Positions 8,488-18,466 of a stretch of DNA of 64,000 nucleotides are shown in pieces (the stretch's first letter is position 1; each line of letters begins with the position of its first letter). The notes under the pieces were generated by a model that did no database searches, was not told the DNA's origin, and saw nothing but the letters and a program-made list of their open reading frames with translations. Position numbers and translations under genes: made by a program. The stretch is from the NCBI RefSeq assembly GCF_027912675.1, contig NZ_CP115757.1, positions 1,054,001 to 1,118,000 on the forward strand, in the 5' to 3' direction. The stretch comes from Paracoccus sp. SCSIO 75233 (GTDB taxonomy: Bacteria; Pseudomonadota; Alphaproteobacteria; Rhodobacterales; Rhodobacteraceae).

Positions 8488-9258
8488 ATGCAGAGATTAC
8501 GCGACGTGATAGCGGAGTGCCGCGTCATCAGCCTGCCGGGCTCCACGATCCGTCGTGAGCATGTGACAGCGGTGCTCGGCCATCAGGGTATCGGTTTCAG
8601 CTTCTCCGAAGGTGTGAAGGCGAAACGTCATTTCATGGGCTGCTCGCTTGCACATCGGGCGGCGCTGGATGCTATCGACCGGCTGCCTGCGCTGGTGCTG
8701 GAGGATGATGTCGCGCCTTTCACAGCTGAAATCGGCCTGCCGGACATACCGCAGGATGCGGATATCGTTTACCTCGGGGTGGTGCCCTTCGGCTGTCTGC
8801 CCGACAGCGAGGAGAATATCGGCAGGTTCGGGCATCGCGCGGCAAGCGGGTTGGCGCTTGCTTCGGCTGCGGGGGCTGACTGGCTCAGGCTTCATTCGAT
8901 GACCGGGGCTTTCGCGATCCTTTATGTGTCGCAGCGGGGGCTGGACGCGTGGCGTGGAGCAGTGGCGCAGGCGCTGGAACTGCGCCGGCCATTCGATATC
9001 ATGACCGCCTATGCGATGAACTCGGTTAAGGTTTATACGCCGCGCGAGCCGCTTTTCTATGAAGCGGCGCATCTGCAGCGGCCACTGAAATTCTTCACGC
9101 CGACTCAGCGTCTGGGGTTTACGGCGAACCCTTTGCGGGCTCTGGCCGAAGGGCATCAGCGGATCGCCCATCTTGGGCAGGAGGCTGTCAGGGTTCGGGC
9201 CATGTCCAATAAGGATGGGCTGCTGGAATGGCGGCTGAGCGAGGCGGCGCGGTCTTAG
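8488..9258 (+). CDS. Glycosyltransferase family 25-like protein
   Basis: 256 aa, no signal peptide or membrane segment. The GT25 (LPS glycosyltransferase) signatures are FMGCSLAHRAAL near residue 50, in place of GC-x-SH, and the nucleotide-sugar/metal motif ALVLEDDVAP (EDD at 72-74). By family it would move a hexose to a surface polysaccharide or LPS core in the cytoplasm. It is a single gene with no neighbouring polysaccharide genes; it sits next to the RAYT/REP patch, so it may be accessory. The acceptor sugar cannot be predicted. Confidence 0.75.
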   Translation: MQRLRDVIAECRVISLPGSTIRREHVTAVLGHQGIGFSFSEGVKAKRHFMGCSLAHRAALDAIDRLPALVLEDDVAPFTAEIGLPDIPQDADIVYLGVVPFGCLPDSEENIGRFGHRAASGLALASAAGADWLRLHSMTGAFAILYVSQRGLDAWRGAVAQALELRRPFDIMTAYAMNSVKVYTPREPLFYEAAHLQRPLKFFTPTQRLGFTANPLRALAEGHQRIAHLGQEAVRVRAMSNKDGLLEWRLSEAARS

Positions 9259-9275
9259 TTGCGGCGCGTCTGCGA

Positions 9276-9659
9276 TCAGTAATCCCAGATCGGGCGGATC
9301 ACCCGGCAGTGATTGCCGACCGCCATCGCAACGGAGATCGAGCCGTCGCGCGGGCCGGAGCCGAAGCTGGACAGCCCCGCACCTTCGGCCTTGCGCGCCG
9401 GATCGAGGGTGAAGACGATGCCGCCGCCCGCCTTGCGCGGCTTGGGGGAAGCGCGCCAGATCCGCGTCTTGCCGGGGGCGTCCATGACACGCTGTGCAAA
9501 ATCCCCGGCGGCACACCAGTAATCGGTCTCATCCCGGCGTGAATGATAATCGACAGCGATTTCCGTCGGGCTGATCTGCACTGCCGTCATGCCGTTCTGC
9601 GCGGTAAACGCAGCAGCCTGAAGCGGAAACAGCAGGAAGGCGAGGCATAGCAGCCGCAT
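9276..9659 (-). CDS. Small secreted protein of unknown function
   Basis: 127 aa. Signal peptide MRLLCLAFLLFPLQAAAF with likely cleavage after AAA. The mature protein has two cysteines (YWCAAGDFA and NHCRVIRPIW), suggesting one disulfide, and ends in WDY. It contains YWCAAGDFAQRVM and GGGIVFTLDP, which I cannot assign to a named family. The start at 9659 is set by the signal peptide; the open frame upstream to 9812 runs through the rplY terminator and is not coding. Confidence 0.72.
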   Translation of the reverse strand: MRLLCLAFLLFPLQAAAFTAQNGMTAVQISPTEIAVDYHSRRDETDYWCAAGDFAQRVMDAPGKTRIWRASPKPRKAGGGIVFTLDPARKAEGAGLSSFGSGPRDGSISVAMAVGNHCRVIRPIWDY

Positions 9660-9775
9660 GGTGAACTCCGTTTTATCGCCGCGACCGGGTGTGGGGCGAG
9701 GGAACAGCATATCGCGGATAGACAGGGCCGCCAAATCACGCTTCGGACAGCCGCGCCTCAGGGGCAGCGGAATAG

Positions 9776-9803
9776 AAAAGGGCGGCACCCGGAAGTGCCG
9801 CCC
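9776..9803 (-). terminator. Rho-independent terminator of rplY
   Basis: Perfect 9-bp stem GGGCGGCAC/GTGCCGCCC (9780-9788 with 9795-9803) around a 6-nt loop; on the minus strand it is followed by TTTTCTATT. It lies 23 nt after the rplY stop. Confidence 0.9.
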
Positions 9804-9826
9804 TGTCTGCAAATATTGCGGGAAGA

Positions 9827-10486
9827 TTACTCTTCGCTGGCTTCTGCCTCTGCTTCGCCCTCGGCTTCCGCCGCAGCTTCGCCTTCGCCACCCTCTTCGG
9901 CTTCTTCCGAAACCAGAGCCGACGGTGCGGCGATATTCGCGATCACGAAGTTACGATCAGTGGTCGGCTTCGCGCCTTCGGGCAGCTTCACGTCGCCGAT
10001 ATGAATCGAGTCGCCGATTTCGCGGCCTTCCAGATCGACGATCACGCTTTCCGGGATGTCACCGGCGGTCACGACCAGCTCGACTTCCGGACGCACGGTC
10101 ACAAGCGTGCCGCCGCGTTTCAGGCCGGGTGCCTTGTCTTCGTTGATGAACTCGACATGGATGAACAGGTTCACCTTCGTGGTGCGGCGCAGGCGCATGA
10201 AGTCGATATGCGTCGGCAGGTCTTTCACGACGTCTTTCTGAACGCCGCGGCAGATGATCCGCACGTCTTCCTGACCTTCGACTTTCAGGTTCCACAGCGT
10301 GGACATGAAGCGACCGGCGCGCAGCTTGGTCAGCAGGTTGTTGAATTCGAACTGTACCGGCAGCGGGTCTTTTCCGTCGCCATATACAATGCCGGGCACC
10401 TTGCCTTCACGGCGAGCTTTACGGGCGGCCCCCTTGCCTGTCCCCGTGCGTGCCTCGGCCACCAGATCCGGGATCTCTTTGGCCAT
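9827..10486 (-). CDS. rplY: 50S ribosomal protein L25 (general stress protein Ctc form)
   Basis: 219 aa, the long Ctc/TL5-type L25: an N-terminal 5S rRNA-binding domain ([21 protein letters not shown] as landmark, about 31-51), a C-terminal beta domain, and a very acidic Ala/Glu tail (about 190-219). It binds 5S rRNA in the large subunit. ATG at 10486 is preceded by GAAGGAA at a good distance. pth, which often follows this gene, is absent here: a strong terminator follows directly. The gene is divergent from the DinB-like gene. Confidence 0.95.
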   Translation of the reverse strand: MAKEIPDLVAEARTGTGKGAARKARREGKVPGIVYGDGKDPLPVQFEFNNLLTKLRAGRFMSTLWNLKVEGQEDVRIICRGVQKDVVKDLPTHIDFMRLRRTTKVNLFIHVEFINEDKAPGLKRGGTLVTVRPEVELVVTAGDIPESVIVDLEGREIGDSIHIGDVKLPEGAKPTTDRNFVIANIAAPSALVSEEAEEGGEGEAAAEAEGEAEAEASEE

Positions 10487-10688
10487 GATATATTCCTTCA
10501 GGTTTAAGTTGACGGCCATCCTCCAAGGGTGCGTGGCCGCGAAGACGCGCCTTTAGCAGTGATCGGGCGGTTTGAAAAGGGGGAATTGGCAAAAACCGAC
10601 CCCCGAGCCGCCAAGTGATGCGGCCTGTCATGGTTTGGTGTCACCGGTCGGGCTATGGTTGCGCAGGTGATGACCACTGGAGGACGCG

Positions 10689-11204
10689 ATGGCAAGCAAG
10701 GAATACGCGCTGACGATGGCCAGATATAATCTCTGGCAGAATGAGAATATCCTGACAGCCGCAAGCACTCTGAGCGAGGCTGAGCGGCAGAAGGACCGGG
10801 GTGCGTTCTTCGGCTCGATCGAGCGGACCTTGTCGCATCTGTTCTGGGGCGATCAGGTCTGGCTCGCAAGGTTTGCGGACACGCCGGCCCCGGATTGCGG
10901 GATTGCGGACTCGACCGGGCTGATTGCCGATTGGGACGATTACTGCGCGGCTCGCGCAAAGTTTGACCGGCGCATCCTGCAATGGGCGCATGAGGTGGCG
11001 CCGGATTGGTTTGCCGGTGATCTGAAATGGTATTCCGGTGCGAGCGGGAAAGAACTGACCCGGCCCCGCTCGACGCTCGTGATCCAGATGTTCAACCACC
11101 AGACCCATCACCGGGGGCAGGTCCATGCCATGCTGACCGCTGCGGGGGCAAAACCCGGCGCAACGGATGTGCCGTTCATGCCCAAGGATTATCAGGGTCT
11201 GTAA
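10689..11204 (+). CDS. DinB family protein (YfiT/DinB metal-binding helix bundle)
   Basis: 171 aa. A four-helix-bundle protein with the family's three-histidine metal site: His50 in SHLFWGD and His137/His141 in NHQTHHRGQVH. This is the Bacillus-type DinB fold (putative metal-dependent thiol transferases or hydrolases), not DNA polymerase IV. An AGGACGCG stretch precedes ATG 10689. No SOS box was seen upstream. It is a single gene, ending at a shared terminator with the convergent TRAP gene. The substrate is unknown. Confidence 0.88.
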   Translation: MASKEYALTMARYNLWQNENILTAASTLSEAERQKDRGAFFGSIERTLSHLFWGDQVWLARFADTPAPDCGIADSTGLIADWDDYCAARAKFDRRILQWAHEVAPDWFAGDLKWYSGASGKELTRPRSTLVIQMFNHQTHHRGQVHAMLTAAGAKPGATDVPFMPKDYQGL

Positions 11205-11227
11205 ATCATTCTGACTGACGCCAAAAG

Positions 11228-11252
11228 AAAAGGACGCCCGAAGGCGTCCTTC
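11228..11252. terminator. Bidirectional terminator between dinB-like and TRAP genes
   Basis: Stem AGGACGCC/GGCGTCCT (11231-11238 and 11243-11250) with a CGAA tetraloop. A-rich sequence on the left makes a good T-run for the minus-strand gene; TCT follows on the plus strand. Confidence 0.85.
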
Positions 11253-11271
11253 TGCTGAGCGTGGGAGAGGA

Positions 11272-12615
<1,344 letters not shown>

Positions 12616-12672
12616 TCATCGCCCTGATCCGTTTATAAGCTCGCTGGAAAAGCGCGGCCGCAGGGAGAGTTC

Positions 12673-13542
12673 ATGTCCGCCACCCGTTTCGACGCCGAGG
12701 CGCGTCAGGGCCTGACAATGGTGTCGCCGCCGCTGATCTATGCGGTGCTGATGCTGGCGGCACCCCTGTTGACGATCCTCGCCTATTCCTTCTTCCGCGA
12801 CGGCTATCTGGAGGTCATCCGGGAATTCACGCTGGATAATTACCGCGCCGTCTGGGCCGATCCGGTGTTCCACAAGATCATGATCCGCTCGCTGCTGGTG
12901 GCGGTTCTGGTGACGCTGGCGACCGTGGTGCTGGCGTTTCCGGTGGCCTATTTCCTGTCCTTCGGGCTCAGGCCGGAGCGCAAGGCGATGTGGATTTTCC
13001 TCATCACCATTCCGTTCTGGACCTCGTATCTGATCCGGGTGTTCCTGTGGAAGGTGATCCTGTCGGAGGAGGGGGTTATCAACTCCGTCCTCGATCTTCT
13101 GCCACTGGTCCAGCCTGCCGGGGACATGTTGTATAATGTTCAGGCCATTGTGGTGACGCTGGCCCATGCCTATGCGCCCTTTGCGATCCTGCCGATCTAT
13201 GTCGCGCTTGAAAAGGTCGACCGATCGCTGCTGGAGGCGGGGCGGGATTTGGGCGAATCCCGGCTGATGACCTTCTGGCGCGTGACCCTGCCGCTGGCCA
13301 TGCCGGGGGTGGTGGCGGCAACGCTGATCGTGTTCATCCCGACCATCGGCGATTACGTCACGCCCGAGCTGATCGGCGGCGGCAAGGTGCCGATGATCGC
13401 CAATATGGTGCAGGTGAATATGCTGGCGCTCGACAACAAGCCAATGGGCTCGGCGCTTGCGGTGACGGCGATGCTGATCGTGGCTGTGGTCAGCGTGATC
13501 TTCATCCTGCTCAACCGACGCTTTCTGAGGGTGAGGCAATGA
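12673..13542 (+). CDS. ABC transporter permease, PotB-like
   Basis: 289 aa membrane protein of the spermidine/putrescine-type (CUT1) permease family, about six transmembrane segments. The cytoplasmic EAA loop that contacts the ATPase is visible (LLEAGRDLGESRLMTFWRV, about 194-212). ATG 12673 follows a GGGAG ribosome site. It is the first gene of a three-gene set and overlaps the next by 4 nt. No PotD-like periplasmic binding protein is encoded beside it, so the substrate is open; PotABC relatives carry polyamines, Fe3+ or other small cations. Confidence 0.9.
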   Translation: MSATRFDAEARQGLTMVSPPLIYAVLMLAAPLLTILAYSFFRDGYLEVIREFTLDNYRAVWADPVFHKIMIRSLLVAVLVTLATVVLAFPVAYFLSFGLRPERKAMWIFLITIPFWTSYLIRVFLWKVILSEEGVINSVLDLLPLVQPAGDMLYNVQAIVVTLAHAYAPFAILPIYVALEKVDRSLLEAGRDLGESRLMTFWRVTLPLAMPGVVAATLIVFIPTIGDYVTPELIGGGKVPMIANMVQVNMLALDNKPMGSALAVTAMLIVAVVSVIFILLNRRFLRVRQ

Positions 13543-14345
13543 AGTTCACCGGGCTGCGCGTCTACGCGATCCTTTATCTGCTGTTTCTTTATGCGCCGAT
13601 CCTGCTTTTGCCGCTGTTCGCGTTCAACTCCGGCACGATCATCGCCTTTCCGCTGCGCGGTTTCACAACGGACTGGTTCGCGGAGATGCTGGGCAATCAG
13701 ACCCTGCGGCGTGCTTTCACCAATTCGATGATTATCGCCGTCAGTTCCGCTGTGCTGGCGACCGCGCTTGGTATCTTCGCGGCGCGTGCCTCCACCCGGT
13801 TCAGCTTTCCGGGCAAGACAGGGATCATGGGGCTGATCATGCTGCCGCTGGTCCTGCCGGAAATCATCGTGGCGATGTCGCTTCTGGTGGTGCTGCTGGC
13901 GATCGGGGTGCAGCTATCGGTGTTCACCGTCATTCTGGGTCACACGCTGATCTGCATGCCCTATGCCATCGCGATCCTGTCGACGGCGTTCAACAGCCTC
14001 GACAAATCGCTGGAGGAGGCCGCCTATGATCTGGGCGAAACGAGATGGAGCGCGTTCCGGCTGGTGATCCTGCCACTGGTCATGCCGGGGATCGTGTCGT
14101 CGCTGCTGATGAGCTTCACCATCAGCCTTGACGAATTCATCATCGCCTTCTTCCTCGCCGGGAACGAACCGACGCTGCCGACCTATATCTTCAGTCAGCT
14201 GCGTTTCCCGCAATCCATCCCGGTCATCATGGCGCTCGGCACCGTTCTGGTGGCGATGTCGATCCTGCTCCTGACCGCTGCCGAATATTACCGCCGCCGG
14301 GGTGTTGCCCGGACCGGCCAGAAAGACACCGGAGGCTTCATTTGA
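13539..14345 (+). CDS. ABC transporter permease, PotC-like
   Basis: 268 aa with about six transmembrane segments and an EAA loop (LEEAAYDLGETRWSAFRLV, about 157-175). It is the second permease of the heterodimer; its start overlaps the PotB-like stop by 4 nt and its stop overlaps the ATPase start by 4 nt, which suggests tight translational coupling. The segment SFTISLDEFIIAFFLAG is typical of PotC proteins. Substrate as for the operon: unknown, probably a polyamine-type cation. Confidence 0.9.
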   Translation: MKFTGLRVYAILYLLFLYAPILLLPLFAFNSGTIIAFPLRGFTTDWFAEMLGNQTLRRAFTNSMIIAVSSAVLATALGIFAARASTRFSFPGKTGIMGLIMLPLVLPEIIVAMSLLVVLLAIGVQLSVFTVILGHTLICMPYAIAILSTAFNSLDKSLEEAAYDLGETRWSAFRLVILPLVMPGIVSSLLMSFTISLDEFIIAFFLAGNEPTLPTYIFSQLRFPQSIPVIMALGTVLVAMSILLLTAAEYYRRRGVARTGQKDTGGFI

Positions 14346-15529
14346 CCGAGACCGCACAGGCCAGCGCCGCCAAACCTGCCTCCCGCATGTCCAAGGCCGC
14401 AAACCGCTATGCGGAGTTGCAGGCGGCCAGACCGATGATCGAGTGTCGGGAGGTGCATAAATATTACGGCGATTACCACGCGCTGCGCGGCATCGATCTG
14501 GACATCCGCGCGGGCGAGTTCTTTTCGCTGCTCGGGCCGTCCGGCTGCGGCAAGACCACGCTGTTGCGGGTCATCGCCGGGTTTGAGGAGATTTCCTCGG
14601 GCGTGGTGATGATCGACGGTGGCGATATGGTGTCGGTGCCCGCGAACAAGCGCCCGACGAATATGGTTTTCCAGTCTTATGCCATCTTCCCGCATCTGAC
14701 GGTGGCGCAGAATGTCGCCTTCGGGCTGCGCCGTGATCCGCGGTCGCGTGCCGAAAAAGATGCCGCCGTGGAGGAGGCGCTTTCGATGGTGGGCCTTGCC
14801 GGTTATGGCGAGCGCGCGGCGCATGCGCTTTCAGGTGGGCAGCGGCAGCGGGTTGCTTTGGCCCGCGCCCTGATCCTGAAGCCGAAGGTGCTGCTGCTGG
14901 ATGAGCCGCTTTCGGCGCTTGATCGCAAGATGCGCGAACAGATGCAGGTGGAGCTTATCAAGCTGCAACGTCAGGTTGGCATCACCTTCGTTCTGGTCAC
15001 CCACGATCAGGAGGAGGCTCTGGTGATGTCGGACCGGATCGCCGTGATGTTCGAGGGCGGCATTGCCCAGCTTGATGAGCCGGAATCGCTCTATGCTCGT
15101 CCGGTCAGCCGGCGGGTGGCGGATTTCATCGGGGTGATGAATTTCCTGCCGGTGACGGTGCTGTCGGAGGACGAAACCGGCGCCCGCGTGGATGTCGAGG
15201 GGCTGGGAGAGTTCGACATCGCCCCCGGTCAGATCGCCGCGAAGAACGAGAACGATGCAGACCCCCTTATCGGCTTCCGGCCCGAGGCGGTCAGCGTCTT
15301 TCCCGAAGGTCAGGCCCAGAATGCCGCGCGGCAGAGTGGCGGCATCATCGACGAGGTCGTCTATTACGGCGACATGACCTATTACGATGTGCGGCTGGAC
15401 GAGGAGGACGGCACCACGTCAGAGCCGGTTCGGATCTCCATGCGCAATGTCTATGGCCGCGATATTCCCAGCGTCGGCACCCGCGTTTCGGTCGCGTGGT
15501 CACCGGCAAGCATGATCCTGTTCCGTTAA
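14342..15529 (+). CDS. ABC transporter ATP-binding protein, PotA-like
   Basis: 395 aa. Walker A GPSGCGKTT, signature LSGGQRQRVALARAL, Walker B VLLLDEPLSALD and H-loop THDQEEA are all intact, followed by a C-terminal TOBE domain (about 270-395). It energises the two upstream permeases. The start is TTG 14342, overlapping the permease stop; an in-frame ATG (MSKAANRY, 16 codons in) is an alternative that removes a poorly conserved N terminus. The stop codon shares a TTAA palindrome with the stop of the convergent YjbR-like gene, leaving no room for a terminator. Confidence 0.93.
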   Translation: MTETAQASAAKPASRMSKAANRYAELQAARPMIECREVHKYYGDYHALRGIDLDIRAGEFFSLLGPSGCGKTTLLRVIAGFEEISSGVVMIDGGDMVSVPANKRPTNMVFQSYAIFPHLTVAQNVAFGLRRDPRSRAEKDAAVEEALSMVGLAGYGERAAHALSGGQRQRVALARALILKPKVLLLDEPLSALDRKMREQMQVELIKLQRQVGITFVLVTHDQEEALVMSDRIAVMFEGGIAQLDEPESLYARPVSRRVADFIGVMNFLPVTVLSEDETGARVDVEGLGEFDIAPGQIAAKNENDADPLIGFRPEAVSVFPEGQAQNAARQSGGIIDEVVYYGDMTYYDVRLDEEDGTTSEPVRISMRNVYGRDIPSVGTRVSVAWSPASMILFR

Positions 15530-15879
15530 GGTTCCTCGTCGAACGGGGCGAGCTCTGCCTGAGCCTTCTTCGTCAGCGATTTGCGGATCAGCCGGTAGGA
15601 CTGGCTGATCCGGTGTTCAAGCTCGTCCCGGTCGGCATCGCAGGGCAGGGCGACCCAGCTTCGATGCATATAGGGGGCCTTTGCCGCCACGCCTGCGTCA
15701 ATCAGCATGGCGGCGGTGTCGATGCTGTCGCATTTGACGGAGACCCGGTCCTCCTTCATGCCGATCAGGGCGAAGATCTTGTCGCCCACCTTCCAGCAAT
15801 CATGACCGCCGCCCCAGGGATCGGAATGTTCCGCCCCGGGATAGGTCGCGCAAAGCTCGTTTACCTGTTTCCGGCTCAT
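15526..15879 (-). CDS. MmcQ/YjbR family protein
   Basis: 117 aa. Matches the small MmcQ/YjbR (CyaY-like fold) family by its start (CATYPGAEHSDPWGGGHDCWKVGDKIFALIG) in shortened landmark form: PGAEHSDPWG and CWKVGDKIFAL, then SVKCD and a SWVAL strand. Members are proposed to bind DNA, but no role is proven. Stops of this gene and the upstream ABC ATPase overlap by 4 nt. It is followed upstream on the minus strand by hom with a 30-nt gap, so it may be read independently of it. Confidence 0.85.
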   Translation of the reverse strand: MSRKQVNELCATYPGAEHSDPWGGGHDCWKVGDKIFALIGMKEDRVSVKCDSIDTAAMLIDAGVAAKAPYMHRSWVALPCDADRDELEHRISQSYRLIRKSLTKKAQAELAPFDEEP

Positions 15880-15909
15880 GGGGACAGCTTAGCCTGAAAG
15901 AGGCCGCGC

Positions 15910-17196
15910 TCAAACCTCTTCGATGCGCAACTCGACCGGGTCTTCCGCGATAACGCCGGTTTTCGGCAGCATCTCGATGGCATGGTCAATCGCGTCGGGC
16001 GTGGTTTTATGGGTCACGATCAGCACCGGGGCCGGGCCGTCCTCATGGTCGTATTGCCGCATCCGGTGGATGGAAATGCCGGCATCGCCCAGCACACTCG
16101 CCACCTTGGCAAGCGCGCCGGGTTTGTCCAGCAGGGCCAGCCGCATGTAATAGGCCGCAGGCACAGCCGTCCGCGCCGGAACCGCCTGTTTCAGACCCTT
16201 GGCGGGCTGGCCGAATACCGGGATGCGCACGCCACGGGCAAGCTCCACGATATCGGACAGGACCGCGCTCGCCGTCGGGCCTTCGCCCGCACCGGCGCCC
16301 CGCAGGACGATCTGGCCGACCGCGTCGCCCTCGATCACCACCATATTGGTGCCGCCCTGCAATTGCCCGATGGGGCTGTCGGCGGGGACGAGGCAGGGGG
16401 ACATGCGCTGCTCCAGCCCGCGCGCGGTCATCTGCGCCACGCCGAGAAGTTTGATGCGATAGCCCATATCGGCGGCGCGGCGGATATCGTCGATGCTGAC
16501 CCGCTCAATCCCCTCGATCTCGACCGCGTCGAAATCGACCCTGGTGCCGAAGGCGATGGATGACAGGATGGACAGCTTGTGCGAGGCGTCAATGCCGCCC
16601 ACGTCAAGCGTCGGATCGGCCTCCAGATAGCCAAGCTGGCGGGCCTCCTCGAACACGGCCTCATAGGGCAGGCCGCCGCTTTCCATCCGGGTCAGGATAT
16701 AGTTGCAGGTGCCGTTCATCACGCCCATGACCCGATGCAGATCGTTCCCGGCGAGTGACTCCGTCATCGTCTTGATGACCGGAATCCCGCCCGCGACCGC
16801 TGCCTCGAACCGCAGGACGCGGCCCTCGGCTTCGGCCAGTTCGGCCAGTTCCTGACCGTGACGGGCCAGAAGCGCCTTGTTCGCGGTCACGACATCCTTG
16901 CCGGATTTCAGCGCGCGCTCGACGGAGTCCTTTGCGATGCCCTCATCCCCGCCGACGAGTTCAATATAGACATCCACATCGTCGCGCGCGGCAAGCTGGG
17001 TCGGGTCGTCCACCCATTCATAGGCCGACAGATCCGCGTCGCGGTTCTTCATCCGGTCGCGCGCGCTCACAGCGGTGATGGCAACCGGACGACCGGACCG
17101 CGCCGCGATCAGGTCGGCATGTTTCTGAATGATCTTGACGACACCGATCCCGACGGTGCCGAGCCCGGCAATGCCAAGCCGTAATGGGGCGGACAT
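15910..17196 (-). CDS. hom: Homoserine dehydrogenase
   Basis: 428 aa. Reduces aspartate semialdehyde to homoserine for threonine and methionine synthesis. N-terminal NAD(P)-binding domain (GIAGLGTVGIGVVKI, about 8-22), catalytic domain with GVMNGTCNYILTRM (about 157-170) and GYLEADPTLDVGGIDASHK, then a C-terminal ACT domain (about 350-425) that usually mediates threonine feedback. ATG 17196 is preceded by an AAGAGG ribosome site. This is the single-function form, not fused to aspartokinase. thrS lies far away at 52276. Upstream on the same strand is a gene of unknown function. Confidence 0.96.
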   Translation of the reverse strand: MSAPLRLGIAGLGTVGIGVVKIIQKHADLIAARSGRPVAITAVSARDRMKNRDADLSAYEWVDDPTQLAARDDVDVYIELVGGDEGIAKDSVERALKSGKDVVTANKALLARHGQELAELAEAEGRVLRFEAAVAGGIPVIKTMTESLAGNDLHRVMGVMNGTCNYILTRMESGGLPYEAVFEEARQLGYLEADPTLDVGGIDASHKLSILSSIAFGTRVDFDAVEIEGIERVSIDDIRRAADMGYRIKLLGVAQMTARGLEQRMSPCLVPADSPIGQLQGGTNMVVIEGDAVGQIVLRGAGAGEGPTASAVLSDIVELARGVRIPVFGQPAKGLKQAVPARTAVPAAYYMRLALLDKPGALAKVASVLGDAGISIHRMRQYDHEDGPAPVLIVTHKTTPDAIDHAIEMLPKTGVIAEDPVELRIEEV

Positions 17197-17320
17197 GATA
17201 GCCTCTTTTTTCGCTTGATCCGCCTGTTATCGCGAGCCGCGCCGGGTTGCAACGCGTCTGTCGGCGCGCCGGTGACGCATGGGAAATTTCGTGTACCGCG
17301 TGGTCCCGTTTTCGCGAGGC

Positions 17321-17857
17321 TCAGCCGTGATCATGGTCGTCGCCCTGATCGTGGCCGACCCATTCGCCCTCGATCCCGGTCGCCCGCATGATGGAGACGA
17401 TCCGGGCGGCGGCGTTCAGCGTGGCTTCGTGGATCTGGTAAATATCCTCGGCGCTCAGATCATCGGGGAAGCTCTCCCCCTTGGTATTCAGAAATGCCGG
17501 ATGCCAGCGGGGGCTGTCGGCGACCGGCTTCCATGAGGCATGGCACAGCATATTGCGGGATTTGCGGATGGCGCGCAGATCGCGGGCCAGATCGTCGCGC
17601 CCGCGAACCTGGGCGCGGCCCATCTGTTTGACGAACTGGTCGATCAGCGTACCCATTGTGTCGTCCGCGATCTCCTCCATCCGGCGCAGCCAGGCTGCCA
17701 GCGCGCGGTCATTCGGGGTCTCGCCCAGCCCGTCCCTGGACAGCGCGAAGATGGCGCGTTTCAGAGCCTCCTCCAAAAAGCCGAAACTGGCCACAGCGTG
17801 ACCGATCGCGGCGGCGAAGTCGTCGGGCAGGCGGTCTGGCGCGCGGCTCATGCTCAT
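17321..17857 (-). CDS. Conserved hypothetical cytoplasmic protein
   Basis: 178 aa, mostly helical by composition, no signal peptide or membrane segment. The C terminus is His/Asp-rich (VGHDQGDDHDHG), a possible metal-binding tail. Landmarks are VASFGFLEEALKRAIF near the N terminus and RKSRNMLCHASWKP in the middle. I do not recognise the family. It lies between the MAPEG gene and hom on the same strand, with gaps of 47 and 124 nt. Confidence 0.7.
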   Translation of the reverse strand: MSMSRAPDRLPDDFAAAIGHAVASFGFLEEALKRAIFALSRDGLGETPNDRALAAWLRRMEEIADDTMGTLIDQFVKQMGRAQVRGRDDLARDLRAIRKSRNMLCHASWKPVADSPRWHPAFLNTKGESFPDDLSAEDIYQIHEATLNAAARIVSIMRATGIEGEWVGHDQGDDHDHG

Positions 17858-17904
17858 GGGGCGATTCCTAAATCAGCTTTTCGGACTTGTCTGCCCCCCG
17901 AGGC

Positions 17905-18399
17905 TCAGAAAAACACCCGCCCAAGCCCGACGATGGCGCTCAGCACCGCGCAGACGACCGTGGGGTAGAACCCGGCTGCAAAGCCGAAGGCGCGCAGCGG
18001 CGGAGATTTCAGATAGCCGAGCCAGAAGGCAATCCGCGTCAACCCGAAGCTGATCCCGAGCGCAGCCGGAAGGCCGGGGCCGAACAGCACCCCGGCGGCA
18101 GGCCAGATGGCAGCGGCAAGGACAAGCTGTTCGGTGGTGTTGGTCAGGACACGCTGCGTGATCTCCTCCGTGCTGCCGGGCGCGAAGGCCTCGCCGTCGA
18201 TATTGCCGGGGCTGAAAAACCGTCCTGCGGCGAGGCGGGCGACCATTGTGAGCATCACCATCCCGCCCGGCAACCCCGCCAGCATGATCGCCGGAAGCGG
18301 GTCGATCCAATGCCCCCATGAAAACCCCAGCCACAGGACCGGCAGCACCCAGATGGCGGCGATCACCATCCCGGCTGCGACCTTCCGTTGTTTTTCCAT
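17905..18399 (-). CDS. MAPEG family membrane protein
   Basis: 164 aa with four predicted transmembrane segments. The MAPEG pattern is seen in QRVLTNTTEQLVLA (about 83-96) and in the RIAFWLGYLKSPPLRAFGF segment (about 121-139). Members are glutathione-dependent membrane enzymes or of unknown role in bacteria. ATG 18399 has a G-rich ribosome site (GGGGGGCAGAG); an ATG six codons upstream lacks one. The neighbours give no substrate clue. Confidence 0.78.
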   Translation of the reverse strand: MEKQRKVAAGMVIAAIWVLPVLWLGFSWGHWIDPLPAIMLAGLPGGMVMLTMVARLAAGRFFSPGNIDGEAFAPGSTEEITQRVLTNTTEQLVLAAAIWPAAGVLFGPGLPAALGISFGLTRIAFWLGYLKSPPLRAFGFAAGFYPTVVCAVLSAIVGLGRVFF

Positions 18400-18466
18400 T
18401 CTCTGCCCCCCATTCACGCGTCAGTCAGTCCCATATAACCGATCTGACGCCGGATAACGTGACAGC

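Noticed and set aside
10689..11204. DinB-like gene considered as DNA polymerase IV
   Set aside because: It is the unrelated 171-aa metal-binding helix bundle, and no SOS box is upstream.
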